Positions 23,871 to 35,295 of a stretch of 64,000 nt of DNA are shown here, piece by piece. The notes beneath the pieces were generated by a model. The model ran no database searches, was not told the DNA's origin, and was given only the letters and a program-made list of their open reading frames with translations. This DNA comes from Symbiodinium natans (Eukaryota; Sar; Dinophyceae; Suessiales; Symbiodiniaceae), in assembly GCA_905221605.1 (NCBI GenBank), contig CAJNDS010000435.1, positions 1-64,000 on the forward strand, given 5' to 3'. Position 1 is the stretch's first letter. The number at the start of each line of letters is the position of its first letter. Position numbers and translations under genes: made by a program.

Positions 23871-24541
23871 TCATGACCCCCTACTGATGTATTGACTGCA
23901 TTGTGCTCTTTCCTGGGTCAGCCTGTTGCGGCGTTGTAGACCATCGCAAGTCCGCGTGCAGGGTGTCCACTGCGACCACCTTAAATGCTGGCAAAGCGCG
24001 TCAACACCCTCATCGGGAACAGAGCGAAGCAGCACACAGTCTGAGACTCTCACGCAGCAAAAAGGCAGTCCAAAGGCTGTTCACAGTCCACATCCGTGTT
24101 GCAAAACCTCGTCTGTCGGGCCTGCAAGGCTTCAACCCGATTGCTGCACAATGCTGTACACGTCATGCCCTGATGGGCTCTGGGAGGGGCCTTGCCCGAA
24201 GGTTCGCTGCCACATTCATTGGCATCCTGAACGATGGACCTGTGCCTGGTGTCGCGGAGCGTGGCTGTGCGTTGGGCAGCACTTGAAGAGTGGTCCAAAT
24301 TGCTCAGAGGCATTGCAAAGGGCCTGAATGACACTCCTCCACCACACGACGCGGAGCACATTCCCCACTGAGACCATGCACCAAACTCACCATCCTGAAC
24401 AATGAGTTGAAAGCATTGTTGAAAGTTGAGAAAAGTCAAAGAGGCACTCTTAGATGCACGTCGCCCTGCATATCTCTGCATTTTGCATCCCTTCCAGGCT
24501 GGGGCAGCCACGATGCAGTTCTCGCTCTGGCATTTTTGCAT
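23871..24541 (-). CDS. TSP1-repeat exons (two modules)
   Basis: A first module half DGEFGAWSQWGMCSASCGGG lies at about 24394-24323 and another, CQHLRWSQWTPCTRTCDG with RRNRL, at 23993-23919. Cys-rich linking segments (for example MTCTALCSN and DVDCEQPLDCLF) lie between them. Frame changes imply introns. Same strand and style as the neighbouring TSP1 exons. Confidence 0.75.
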
Positions 24542-25004
24542 ATTGCACGGCTCAATCTCCTCCTTGTCCTGTCAAAACAACTGCCGTGAAACGTGAAAGG
24601 CATACCAAGCCCTCCGAGGACAGGATTCTCGATGTCTGTGGACAAACATGCTCAAGCGGACTGCATCACAGACTTTCGTCAGCTACAACAGGGTCTACCC
24701 TAGCATTAGATCTTAGACCCTTTTGGTGGGTCTGATTTCCTGGTCCTAGGGTGCAGAAAGCAATGAAATCAGACCCTTCCGTTGCAACGTGAGCAGACCG
24801 TCTCTGCAGCGTTCAGGTCTCCTAACGCGGGCTTGTGGTTCTCTGGGTTGTGCAAGTTATAACTGCGTGACACGCGTGCACCTCAACAGCTCTCTGCGCT
24901 CAGCATTTATATAAAGCCTTGTTTTTCCAACTCCCCCCCACGCCGCTGCAGCTAGCACCTATTATAGCCAGTTTCCAGCTCAAGGCCGGCTTTCCCAACC
25001 CCAC

Positions 25005-25092
25005 CCCTCCCCCCCCCTCCCCCCCCCCCCCCCCCCCCCCTCCCCCCCCCTCCCCCCCCCCCTCCCCCCCCCTCCCCCCTGCCTCCCCCCCA
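25005..25092. repeat. Poly-C tract with T interruptions
   Basis: Nearly 90 bases of C broken by single T residues. The minus-strand Gly-rich frames across it are compositional. Confidence 0.95.
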
Positions 25093-25139
25093 GCGGTTCG
25101 TGGTGGGTTTTGGTTTTGGGCCCTCACCCCCCATGGTCT

Positions 25140-25420
25140 GTGGTTCATGGGTTTAGGTTAGGGGCTTAGGGGGCTGCAGGGTTCAGGATTTTCACTCTGG
25201 TCCATTGGTTCATGGTGGGTTCAAGGTTTGGGGTAATGGTAGGTTTACGGTTTCCCCACTCCCTTTGTGGTTCGTGCTGGGTTTACGGTTGAGGGTTCAT
25301 GCTTAAAGGCTTAAAGCCGCTAAGGTTTCAGCTTTACCCTTATCCCTCCTGTGTTTCATTGGCGGGTTTAGGTTTTAGGGCTTAGGGTTCAGGGTTTGGG
25401 GTTTAGTCTGCCCCCCCCCC
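25140..25420 (+). repeat. Degenerate TTTAGGG telomere-like array
   Basis: Imperfect iterations of GGTTTAGG, TTAGGGG, GGTTTACGG and GGCTTAGGG run through this stretch on the plus strand. Dinoflagellate telomeres are TTTAGGG. No perfect tandem run longer than about two units is present, so this is interstitial and decayed rather than a chromosome end. Confidence 0.6.
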
Positions 25421-25919
25421 CGCCTGGTCCGTGGTGTTTTTAGGGTTAACAGGTACCACGGGGGGGCGGGGGATACCATTGAAAAGTGGTCGATTACGCG
25501 GAACGCGGGTGCAGATAAGGGGGGGTTAGGTAGGATGGGGTTGGGAAAGCCCATTTTCCCACCCCCTTGTCGGCAGATGGGGGGGTTCGGACCAGCGCAT
25601 GCCGGGAGCTTGGGAAAGATAAATTTTCAAGCTCAATGTATGCCAAAGATTCGGAGGGCGGTTCCAAGGGTGCACAATGAAAGTGTCACCCAAAATCCGA
25701 AGAAAAAAAACTTAACAAGGATGCCCACCTTGTTTGAGCCAAACCCCCCCATCTAGAGCCGAGGGTAGGATGCATGCATTGAGCTGGAAAACTAGTTTTG
25801 AGCTGCGGGCTCGAGATGGGGGGGTTGGGAAGGCCCCCTCAAGCCTAAAGACAGCAGCCCTGCACCCGGAACCCGTTCCCCCCGGACAGGCTGCCCCGTA
25901 AAGCAAAACAAGTGTTCTT

Positions 25920-26690
25920 TTGTTGTTTGTTTGTTTATGTTGCCTTGCCCTTGGCCTCTTTCTTCCTTTCTATGCCGCGGGCGACAAGGGCTACGGCATG
26001 TACAACTTTCTACTACTTGTTTATGTTGCTGCGGTTTGCTTTGCTATGTTTAGGCGCGCGCGTTTTGTTTTTGCTTTAGCTGCAAGGTGTTTTTTTGCTG
26101 TCGGTGCAGGGTCTTTTTTTTTCTGCTGCAGGGCGCTTGCTCTGTTGCTGCGGGGTGGGGCGCATTTCTTTTGGTATTGCTGCTGGGTGCGTTTTTTGTT
26201 GCTACTGATTTTTTGCTGCGGGGCGGTCGATTACGGAACGCGGGCGCATATGGGCATGCGGCTTGCGAGGGGCGGGCAATGGGAGGAGTCAGCGAGGATG
26301 TTTTTGTATGCTTTTGTCTATATGTTGCTGCGGGGTGCTCGTTTTTTGGCTGCCCCCGCGGGACGTGACTCACTCACTCGCACACTCACTCGCTCGCTGC
26401 CCCCCTCTTTTGCTACAACAATACGGGGGGCCGCAGGTTTTTTTTTTGCTGCGGGGCGCAGGGTGTTTTTTTGTTGCTGCTTGGCGCAGGCTGTTTTTGT
26501 TGTTGCCGCGGGGCGTTTCTTTTTGTTTGCTGTTGATGCGAGGCACGCTTTTTTGCTGTTGCTGCAGGGCGCGTCGTTTGAAGCCGTTGCTGCGGGGGTG
26601 CGTCGTTTTTGCTGTTGCTGTGGGGCGCTGTTGTTGCGGTGGGCGTTTTTGTTGCTGCCGCCGCAGGCCGCTACAGCACAAAACACGTTC
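25920..26690 (+). repeat. Low-complexity T-run / TGCTGCGGGGCG repeats
   Basis: A run of TTTTTTTGTTGCTGC and GCTGCGGGGCG blocks at irregular spacing fills the segment. It opens a 258-codon Phe/Cys/Ala/Leu-rich plus-strand frame and long frames on the other strand too. The simultaneous openness in several frames and the block structure argue for a degenerate minisatellite rather than a membrane protein gene. Confidence 0.7.
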
Positions 26691-27049
26691 CCTTGAGACC
26701 CCTGACGCACATAGGCGCAGATTTGGGGGGGGATTACACAAAACAAACACACACCATTGCAAGGACTTGTCACCCTGGACCCTACACTGCTCTGCTCCTG
26801 CAAAATGGGCATCATTCGACAACTGCAGGGTGCGATGTGCAACGTGCGTGAACTCATGACATACATGTCAGGCCCCGTTTTTGTGCAGCGGTTTTTTTTT
26901 TTGGTTTCATGCTGAGATGTGGTGGGTCTGGAATCTTAGGGCGGGCTAGGGTCTAAAATCTAGGGGGCTAGATTCTAGACCATCAGTCTTCGGGTCCTAG
27001 GGTCCAAGACGCCAGACCCTCTAGTACATGACGGTATTCACAGACTTTC

Positions 27050-27232
27050 AGATCTTTTCAGGCAACCACTCCTTGGGTTCGCAGGGCTGTCCCCCATGAC
27101 TGGGCATTCGCCGAACCGATCGGTCTCGCGTCCTGCAGAATCCCCAAGCGGTTTAGAATCAGCTGGGCCACCAAAAACACAGGCTCCTCTGCCCCCCACC
27201 ACACGTGCATGTACAGTCGCTCCACTCCTCAT
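27050..27232 (-). CDS. TSP1 module split by a 54-bp GA-AG intron
   Basis: The first half reads EWSDCTCTCGGGQ and ends at 27187; the second half starts at 27132 with TRDRSVRRMPSHGG and QPCEPKEW. Joining over 27133-27186 gives one uninterrupted TSP1 module with the expected CGGGxRTRxR stretch. The donor is GA and the acceptor CAG. The acceptor of the first half is near 27232. At 54 bp the intron is very short. Confidence 0.75.
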
Positions 27233-27639
27233 TTCACATGGCTGGCACTTGATGCAAGGAGAAAACTGGTATCTTACCGTGGAATGAGCGTCAGCATTGC
27301 AGCACTGGGCCACAGACTGACCAGTCATGCCAAAGACAATCATACTTCTCGCACGGGAGATTGCCAACCTCGGCTCTTTATCTCTCTCTTGATGCCAAGT
27401 GGAAGTGGAAGAAATGGCAGAAATGGAAGAAGAAAGTATGGCACATGCTCCAAGCGGCACAGGGTCTTGTTTGCGCTAAGTCGGCAGTGATTCCTTCTCC
27501 TCCTTCGCCACGCAGGGCCAAAACCTGCCTCTTGCGGTCCTTCAAGGAAAGGGCTCCAATATGGCTCCAACAGCAGAACGGGAATCCTGGCATATCCTGT
27601 CATATCTTGGCATATCCTGGCATATCCTGGCATGGTGCC

Positions 27640-28010
27640 TGGTTCGCTGGACCACAGGTGGTGGAACACTGGCTCCAATCCGTCCAATCACTGATCTCAG
27701 CATCCTGTTCGATGTCAGATATACTCTGCCTACTTCACAAAACGGAAGGAACCGAAGATCAGGTCGAACCATGCCCGACTGCAACGCCCGAGCCTTGGAG
27801 TCACAAGCCTTCAAAGTACATCCTCAGAATTCGACCAGGGCAGCTGGCGCCCGTCAAGTGACTCATCGTAAGCATATGAAGCGGCACGTCTGCAAAAACA
27901 TCGATTTGTAAGGCTCCGACCACGAGTTTGAATAAGCTCGTGCGGGCAAGTATCGCCCCCATTTTTTGGAAATCTCTCAACCTGCTCCGCTATTGAGCGC
28001 TGACAGTGGC
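27640..28010 (-). CDS. TSP1 module halves
   Basis: A closing half, SIAEQVERFPKNGGDTCPHE followed by LIQT, lies at 27993-27925. An opening half, ISDWTDWSQCSTTCGP, lies at 27694-27644. A decamer array (CATATCCTGG-like, four copies at 27591-27630) follows the second, where its intron should start. Confidence 0.75.
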
Positions 28011-28238
28011 TTGGTACCGCTTGCACCGCTGGACCCCTCCTGACGCTGCCTTTGCGACTGGCCACCGCCGCATGTTCGGTCCTCAGCGGCGTTGCTCTTG
28101 AGCACAGGACCAACGGAGAAGGTGTTACAGCATCAGTACAATGAGTTGTCTTCCACTTGAGCAGATGTCATATTGTAAGTTCACGGGCGCATGCGGACCA
28201 GAACGTCCATGATGACATTTGACAGTCAACCTCAAAAG

Positions 28239-28277
28239 CACACACACACAGACACACACACACACACACACAAACAC
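28239..28277. repeat. (CA)n microsatellite
   Basis: About 18 CA steps with one G interruption. Confidence 0.95.
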
Positions 28278-28558
28278 AAAATGCAAATTTGCTCGCACTT
28301 CACGCTCACGAATTGCAACTTGGCCCATGACCTTCTCCTCATGGCCAGTTTCCGTTTCATGCAGCGGCCTTTGCCACACATGCTCCCAACACGTTGCACG
28401 TGGCCAAGACAAAGCAACAAGCCATCCGCCGAGGCCTAAGGCGTTTGGAGCAAAAGAACAGCCCGCCACCTTCATCCACCACCGCTGGCCAAAGCGTCGG
28501 CCATGGGTTTTGGAACTCTCTGGACCGCATGTGGACCTCCTCTGAATCCCCTTTGGAC

Positions 28559-28650
28559 CTCCGCAACACCCGCAACACCCGCAACACCCGCAACACCCGC
28601 AACACCCGCAACACCCGCAACACCCGCAGCACCCGCAACACCCGCAACAC
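28559..28650 (+). repeat. 9-bp tandem repeat (CCGCAACAC)n
   Basis: About ten units of a 9-bp repeat with one variant copy near 28628. Since 9 is divisible by 3, it opens all frames and yields Gly-Val-Ala and Ala-Thr-Pro repeats in translation. No gene is inferred. Confidence 0.95.
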
Positions 28651-28821
28651 CCATGGACCCCCGAAGGAAGCCTATGAACCCCCCTTAATGACAAATTCAG
28701 CATTCCGCGGAATCACAGGCCCCGTCGCCATCTGACGTCTCAAGTTGAGGTGCAGATGAGGTGCAGGTGCAATCCGCCGAGGCCTCGGGCCGAAGGTGTG
28801 TGAGACCAGGGACAGTTGAAG

Positions 28822-28918
28822 CGCCCACCCTCCAGCCCCCCCCACCCCCCAGCCCCCCCCACACCCCCCCCACCCCCCCCCCACCCCACCCCCCGCACCC
28901 CTCCCCCCTCCCCCCCTT
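28822..28918. repeat. Poly-C / CCCCACC tract
   Basis: About 95 bases of C runs broken by A or T. It sits immediately left of the CCCTAAA-type array. Confidence 0.9.
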
Positions 28919-28929
28919 TTGCTTGAGGG

Positions 28930-29110
28930 GTTTGGCTCAACTTTACGAACCCTTGAACCTTGAACCTTGAACCCCAAAACCCAAAACCCAAAACCCCAAA
29001 CCCCAAACCGTGAACCTTGAGCCCTAAGCCCTCAACCCTAAACTAACCCTCAACCCTAAACCCCAAACCATAAACCATAAACCCGGAACCTAAACCCTAA
29101 ACCCAACCCT
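28930..29110 (-). repeat. Degenerate CCCTAAA telomere-like array
   Basis: Iterations of AACCCTAAAC, AACCTTGAACC and CCCAAAACC run through the stretch, that is TTTAGGG on the minus strand. The orientation is opposite to the array at 25140-25420. Imperfect, so interstitial. Confidence 0.65.
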
Positions 29111-29250
29111 TATTGCTTGGGGTCCAGCGACTCGCTGCGGAATCACCATGCTCACGCGGATGCGCTGGGCCGGGCCGAGGCGGGTCGCGTAGTGTGAAAA
29201 TTAAGCATGGTAAAGATTGTTAAAGACATCTTTACATGCGAAGCTTGAGT

Positions 29251-29310
29251 CCGAAACCCATCACACGGCTTTCCGCCACCGGAGGCAGGAATGGCAACCT
29301 CCAAGCTCCA
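29251..29310 (-). CDS. TSP1 closing half-module
   Basis: WSLEVAIPASGGGKPCDGFR matches the C-terminal half of a TSP1 repeat (Arg-type strand, then a GGGKPC end). Its opening half should lie upstream at 29.4-29.7 kb but was not fixed. Confidence 0.55.
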
Positions 29311-29775
29311 AGCTGCGTCGCCCCACTGTTTTGATGATATCGCATATCGAGCTGCCTTTCGAGTTCGAAACCTTTGGTTGTCCCCATCCAGACCAGACCT
29401 GTGGCATGGCATGTTATCGAAATCATCTGCCACGGTTGCCGCCGCTAGAAGGCTGAGATGCATGCCACTGTGTCCACGGTTCAAATTCACAGTCGTGACC
29501 TTGCACAAATTGCTCAAATTCAAAGGACATGTCGTCGCGTCAGCACCGGGGAGGCACCTACCAACAGATTTGTCGAGAGCAAGAGCGGCCACAGCCAGTG
29601 CACATAGGGCAACCAAGCTACTCGAGCCGCAACCTCCGACTGCCTTCGCAAGACCCACTTGCAAGCACACACAAACTGGTCAGCTATAGTTGTACAGGAA
29701 CACGGCCCCAAAAAGGCCTTGTCTGGATGCTTTGCAAGCGGGTCCTCACCACAGCCTCCGATCTCCTGTCCCACA

Positions 29776-29856
29776 TGTGCGCGCGTGCGTGCGGTTACAT
29801 GTGCTTGTGCGTGTGCACGTGCGTGTGCGCGTGCATGTGCGCGTACATGTGAGCGT
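29776..29856. repeat. GTGCGTGC / GTGTGC simple repeat
   Basis: Alternating purine-pyrimidine GTGCGYGTGC runs, a sequence type able to adopt Z-DNA. Confidence 0.85.
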
Positions 29857-30299
29857 GCGTGTGATGATAAAGCGACGAAGGTAATAGAAATCAGTGAATT
29901 AGGGCCTTTATTCTATTCATTGCGGAAATGCCCCTATATTCTTACTATCATCAACTGGCATTCTTGTTAACACCCCGCACTCTCATAAGATCACATTTGT
30001 TTGCGCGGAACGAAAAGACCACAGTATTCCATCCACCCACCCAAGTCGCACTGTAATAGCATTGAAAGAGACTAATGAGACCTATCTACGAGTATTGAGA
30101 TAAACAAAGCCGAAGCAGGTCAGTCCACGGTGCTGCGATACAGACCAGTACCACCTGAATCCTGCCTGTGCCACAAGCATGGTGGTGCTCCCTTCCCGAT
30201 ACTGCCGATGTTTGTTTTTGGGTGTGTATGTTCTGTGTGCTTTGGCATACAAGCTCGTCACCCGGCTCGTCCCAACAATCACCGCTCAGTCTGTCCTGC

Positions 30300-30740
30300 A
30301 GGGGCCCGCTGCACTGCTGCCCGTTGCCCTGGGCTGGGATCAGCACCTGCCGGCTCCGCATCTGCCAGCCGCGGGCACCTAAGCATTCAACTTTCAACTC
30401 CTCGCACGCTACACACAGTCTCATACAGATTTGCTGACAAGGCATGCCGAGAAAGCGGCACGACTGGCTGCAAACACCCCAACTGCTCCACTTTGACAGG
30501 ATGCAATCTGTGACATCCTTGAAGCAGACATGTGCCCGATCTTGAACCGGTAATGTGACTAATCCTCCTTCGCGAACCCGGGATGCGGGCAGATGATCCT
30601 TTGCAGCTGGTGGTCTCACCTCAAACCCCACCAACAAACGGTACAAGCTGCTTTCGTTGCAGGCATACACTGAAACCAAGTGACGGAGACTCCCTTCACA
30701 TGGGAGACCCCCATTCTTGGGCTTGCTGAGGACCTGTTGG
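30300..30740 (-). CDS. TSP1 module halves
   Basis: A closing half QVLSKPKNGGLPCEGSLRH lies at 30736-30680. Further down is DVTDCILSKWSSWGVCSQSC (30517-30458) followed, after an apparent intron, by GWQMRSRQVLIPAQGNGQQC (30370-30305), the closing half of the same module. The halves are separated by about 85 bases that read CRFLGMPCQQ in the open frame and are probably intronic. Confidence 0.8.
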
Positions 30741-31577
30741 GGATTGAGCATTGGAAGCACCGATGCTGAAAAGTACGCAGCGCCCAGACCACCTGCCGCT
30801 CACGGAACTTCTGAAGTGCTGCAACGTCATTGCCTGCTTGGCCAGCCTGAAACACGGGCTTGGCAAAAACACAAACAACGAATTGCTGAACGTAAGCCAA
30901 GCCATCATGCCTCTTCACAGCCAGACCAACTGGTCCACCTCAGTCACAAATTGTGTCTCGAAATGACACATGTCCCGCCTTGCCTTGCACCTCTGTTCTC
31001 ATGTGATCACTCCTAAAGCGAGTCCGTTACGTGTTCAGGATAGCGCCAATTAACCTCGACGTGCGTTAAACCTTCCCTCTTTTCGGGTGGCTGAAAGGTC
31101 GGCAGCGTTACAAGTGCAGAGGAAAAACAAGATCAGACTCTGGTCGGACCGATCTGCGCAGCATTGTGCAGCCATGAGACACCGATAGCTTGCAGTCTTG
31201 TGGAACTTGGCAATCAGCTTCACAGTGCTTTGTCTCCTGCCTCGGGCAACTCAAACGAAGATCTGCCCGGTTAGCTGTGGGGATGCTTCAGTGGGCTGGC
31301 GGAAAATGCGCCCCCCAAAATTGACAACAAGCCTGTGTGACAACAATTACCCATCTTTCTTCCGGCAGGCACAACTACTGTTCCAGTCTATATGCCGAGC
31401 TGCAGTGACCCCGCGCAAGGAATGCCACACTCGTTGTTCATCGCCTTGGATGGAACGTATTAAAGAATATAGCCGCCATGAGACACACCCAAAAGAAGAG
31501 ATCCATGCCAAGACTGTTCGATGCCGTTCACAAAGACCGACCTCATTTCATCCCATGAAGATGTCCGGATGCTCTCA

Positions 31578-32230
31578 GAGCCCCGCGGCAAAGTCTCGAA
31601 TGCCTGTGGCTGAGGACTGGTCGCAGCTCGGCTGGTTCCAGTCGCTCCAGGATCCGAATTGACAGTTCCTGGCTTTTGCCATGCTTTCCTGTGCTTTGCT
31701 GTACTCTTCTTTGTGCAATGTGTAAGTGAGCGCTGCGGAGAAAAGGCTTTTATGCGAAGACTGGCGCCTCGGACGACACGTCGGTTGGCACTGTGGAGAC
31801 TCTGGACAAGTGCTGACCTCCCATAGAAGGCCCAGAGTAAAACATGTAGTCAAGTTCGCTCTGTACATGGGTACACTAAAAAGCAAGAGGTCGGGCGTTT
31901 GACTGGCAAGATGGCAAGAAGCTGTGGTGCCAGCGTTGAGCTGTGTCGCAGAGCAGCTGGAGGTGGCCAGACCCTGAAGCGCCCCCACATTCGTGAAGTT
32001 CAGACAACCCAAGTTGCCACGCATCTCCCCACCTTGAAGAAGTAGTCTGGCCCCGGTAGATCCACAAGAGTCATCACCCGATTCCTGACCGAGAAATCGC
32101 AGACTCAAGGTGCTGCAAAGCTACAAGTCTGACAAACAGCACGTCTGCGTGGGCATGTCCTGATAACAGCGGTGGCACCACAACCTGTGCCGCAAGAGGT
32201 TGCGCTGGTCCAGGACGACCATGCCTCAAT
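31578..32230 (-). CDS. TSP1 module halves
   Basis: IEAWSSWTSATSCGTGC followed by VIRTCPRRRAVCQTC lies at about 32230-32123. NCQFGSWSDWNQPSCDQ, a TSP1 opening half, lies at about 31670-31600. The intervening frame has LRFLGQESGDDSCGSTGARL, which may be linker coding or intron. Confidence 0.7.
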
Positions 32231-32524
32231 TGAATTGACTATTGGAACTGCGACTGAGCCATACAGAGATCCTGATCATCGTCTGTGCCCGCGGCACAAT
32301 ACTTGGTGGTCTCGCAATGGCTGCTGCAACCTGACACCTCCCTGGCACCTCGGATGGTGAGGATTGTTAGAAGAGGGCATGAGTCATCAAGAACATTTGG
32401 TACTTTATTGAGCAAAGGTGCTGCGTGGATCACAAATTTTCCCGCACTCGTTGGGCATCTTCATGATTGAACGGTGTCGGAATCGCTGCCCTCCACACCT
32501 GGGATTTAAGAACAGATGGGGTCA

Positions 32525-32614
32525 TGGCATGCCTTGCTTCGTGCTCTGCCTAGAGCAGTCGCCCCAATCTGACCACGAGCCCCACTGGCAATCCTGACCT
32601 CGGCACTTCAAGTC
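32525..32614 (-). CDS. TSP1 opening half-module
   Basis: CRGQDCQWGSWSDWGDCSRQ has the paired Trp and the first Cys of a TSP1 repeat. An AT-rich microsatellite lies just upstream, outside the exon. Confidence 0.7.
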
Positions 32615-32720
32615 TCCATTGGCTCTCACGATGATCTCATGGAAGATGCATGAATGCTGCGGGCCGCGCAGAAGACCGGCCTCGGACCGCTTTCCAAACA
32701 TCTGAAATGTGCTGACATAA

Positions 32721-32772
32721 GTATATATATATATATATGAGTATATACATATATAATACATATATATATATA
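32721..32772. repeat. (TA)n microsatellite
   Basis: TA steps broken by a few G and C bases. Confidence 0.95.
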
Positions 32773-32979
32773 TTCTTTTTTTTGGCATGTTGCCTCTTCC
32801 AAGGCTGCCACTTACAGAGCTGTGTGTTGCACGGTTCCGTGATGCTCAGAACATTGTCGCAAGCCTGCGACCGAACATCATCTCCACAAGACTCGCAGCG
32901 GGTCCATCAAACGTCAGACCGTGGGACTACACATCACCGGGAGTGTTCACACAGGGGACTCCTAGATTTTGAAGATCGA

Positions 32980-34200
32980 AATTGAAACAGCATCGTCCAT
33001 CACCAAACATCCACGGAGATTTTGTTTAAAGTCAAATATGATTGAGGATCTCGCAGACATGCTCGAATCTTTTGACATTCGAACAAACTTATTCCAGAAA
33101 ATCATTTGCTCCTCGCTGTGGCCTAGCAGTCGAACAACAGCTTCAGCACCAGATCGATGGAGTGAGTCTGGCGAGTGACCACCACCGCACCCAGTTAGGC
33201 GATCCTGAAGTGTATCTGGGTGGTATTTTCGTATGTGCCAATACCACCACCACATTTAAGGACTTCTTTTCGGGGGGTTCCAAAATCTTTCGGCGGGCTT
33301 CTGATTTTGCTTGCTGAGCTGCAGTTTGGATCGGTCAAACTATACAATCCTATTGCTTTTAATAGAGAATCAACAAATTGCCATGGTCTTGTTATTGCGG
33401 CACCCTGCCTTTCTTATTGCGGTGCGGGATGGTGCGGGGGGTGGGGGGGGGCCGCCAATTAAACAGATGCACGGACTACTGTACACCATTGTACACCGAT
33501 TCAACACCTCGACGAGGCACGGCAGGAGATGTTGACACCCTCTGGTTCGTTGCAGCATTGTAGCTCCGGACCGGGGGCTCGAGCACTTGTGCGCGCAGTC
33601 TGCGGATTTACAAAAAGATAACCGAGCCATTCGATAACCGATGTCAATGACTGGGCGAGAGGAAAGGCCGAGATGAGGTCATAGTTCATCGCAAGAGGCG
33701 TTTTTGGCCGGGGCAGAACACACGTGGCTCATGGATGCGTCTGAACACTATGTGTCCGAAGAAAATGGGCGGCGACATTTGAAACCATGATCGGTGCAAG
33801 CACGCGCTTAAGAGTGTGATCTCCTTCGCGGCCTTCCTGGGACAGGCTGTGGAAGGCTTGCCCTTTCTGCCGGTTCAGGAGGGGGGTGAGATTCCCGGTA
33901 TGTGCAGCACTTTTGTTGCCTGCCCTGTACACCCGTCTCTCCTTGGGCCTTGACAGAACTCATCTGTTTTCGTGCATGCTGTTGATTTTGGACGGGCGTT
34001 TTCTTTATGAGGGTTGGAGGCTGCGGGTGCAAGAGTCATCATTCTCCTCATCAGCATATTCCTTGTAACCTTCCTAGTGCGGATTCGAAAGCCCCCATGC
34101 TCACCATCAGCCACTGCCATCCTCAGCGCTCCCCTGCCCTTGCTTTCAGGCTCTGCCAGCATAAGGTGTTCCACTCTCTCTTGCCGCTGGAAGGTTGCTT
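32980..34200. other. Spacer or intron between TSP1 exons
   Basis: Open frames on both strands are short and unrelated to known motifs. A G-rich run lies at 33436-33450. No exon is supported. Confidence 0.5.
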
Positions 34201-34214
34201 ACCCATCCTTATTA

Positions 34215-34640
34215 TCTCACTTTATCGCAGAGGCAGGCTCCGCCCCCATGGATTTCCGAAACATTGGTTCTGTCGTGGCGGTGAAAGCTGACAATCCAAC
34301 AGCACGAAGCTGGAAAACTCCAAAGGGGCTGTTGACTGGGCCTACTCGTACGCCTGGCGACGCAACGACGGAGAATTGCCCAAACAGGAGTTCCCAGTCC
34401 TTCTTGACTTCCGCCTCTGGTGCAGGTAGCACCAGCCGACAACAGACAAGATTGTTTTCAAAGAACGTGGCTTCGCGGAAATCCGCCGCTTTGTTGGGAG
34501 CTGTTTACACTGTGTTGTCAACAGAAAACGAGACCACATCATACTTGGCAACTTCCTTGAGGCGTTCGACATTCCAAGGAAGGATGTTGGGCATTAGACC
34601 TTTTGAAGTCATCATACGGAAAAATGCACGCTACAGCAGA
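34215..34640 (-). CDS. Two exons of an unrecognised protein
   Basis: The first reads RAFFRMMTSKGLMPNILPWN and VERLKEVAKYDVVSFSVDNT (about 34640-34507). The second reads NKAADFREATFFENNLVCC, then PEAEVKKDWELLFGQFSVVA and ends near 34220 with TATTEPMFRKSMGAEPASAI before a TAA. Frame and style look genuinely coding, with a probable intron near 34500. No family is recognised. The exons lie among TSP1 exons on the same strand, so they are either another domain of that gene or part of a separate gene. Confidence 0.5.
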
Positions 34641-34737
34641 TTGATGACTACAATGCAAAATCCGTGGATCCCTGCGGCGGAATGCTTCAGGCAGGCTTTC
34701 ATTGACTGGTGTTCGACCCGGCCCGACCCACCCACAC

Positions 34738-34815
34738 ATCCACACATCCACACACTTCCACACACACACACACAGACACTGACACAGAGACGCACACAGA
34801 CAGAGACGGAGGAGG
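34738..34815. repeat. CA/CACACAGA simple repeat
   Basis: CACACATC, CACACA and GACACAGAGA steps over about 75 bases. Confidence 0.9.
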
Positions 34816-35084
34816 AGGCATGATGGCAGTATTCGAAGCTTGCTACAAACAATTCAGCCAATACATGCTTTTTCGAGGCACAAATCTGGGGGTTCTCAGG
34901 TCTGGCCGGCTTGTGGCCTTCGAGACCGACTCTTTTCAACACATCACAACTGGTAATCACTTACGGTATCACAACTGACAAGTATGATGCTTTCTGCACT
35001 CTGCCGATGTAAAAAGAGAGAGAGGGAGAGAGCGAAGCACCTTTCCTCCCTTGGAAGGCTCCCGTTGAAGCTCACGCCTGCGCT

Positions 35085-35295
35085 CCTGGACTGAGCACCA
35101 AGAGCTCTGCCAGATTGCACACTCGAGTCTCATGCTTCGTAATCAACAATCACAACATCTGGCAATGTTTGACAGAACATTGTCAAACTGTCAGACCTTC
35201 TGGCCACCACCACAGCTTAAGCTGCACTGCGACCATTCGCTCCATTCGCTGAGCTGACAGTCCTCGCGGGATCTCGCAGAATCTGCAATGTCAGG
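35085..35295 (-). CDS. TSP1 module with GT donor intron
   Basis: REDCQLSEWSEWSQCSLSC followed by GGGQK ends at a GT donor (AAG|GTCTGA) near 35206. An acceptor about 75 bases downstream would continue with TRVCNLAELL, keeping the usual QKTR strand. The first half is unambiguous; the second is a proposal. Confidence 0.75.

Larger units (their letters stand above)
24600..27040. other. Repeat-rich intron or spacer between TSP1 exons
   Basis: Apart from the poly-C, telomere-like and T/GCTGCGGGG repeats listed separately, the stretch contains TCTAGGG/CTAGACC-like degenerate repeats at 24690-24780 and 26930-27020. No coding exon was identified. Confidence 0.6.

Noticed and set aside
24900-25161. 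Gly-rich and Pro-rich frames (RNA-binding or hydroxyproline-rich protein)
   Set aside because: They translate a poly-C tract.
25920-26696. 258-codon plus-strand frame rich in Phe, Cys, Ala and Leu that looks like a membrane protein
   Set aside because: The DNA is made of T-run and GCTGCGGGGCG blocks and is open in several frames at once; no transmembrane family motif is present.
28357-28735. Gly-Val-Ala repeat protein (collagen- or elastin-like) or a CRISPR-like array
   Set aside because: It is a 9-bp simple repeat with no spacers; frames stay open only because 9 is a multiple of 3.
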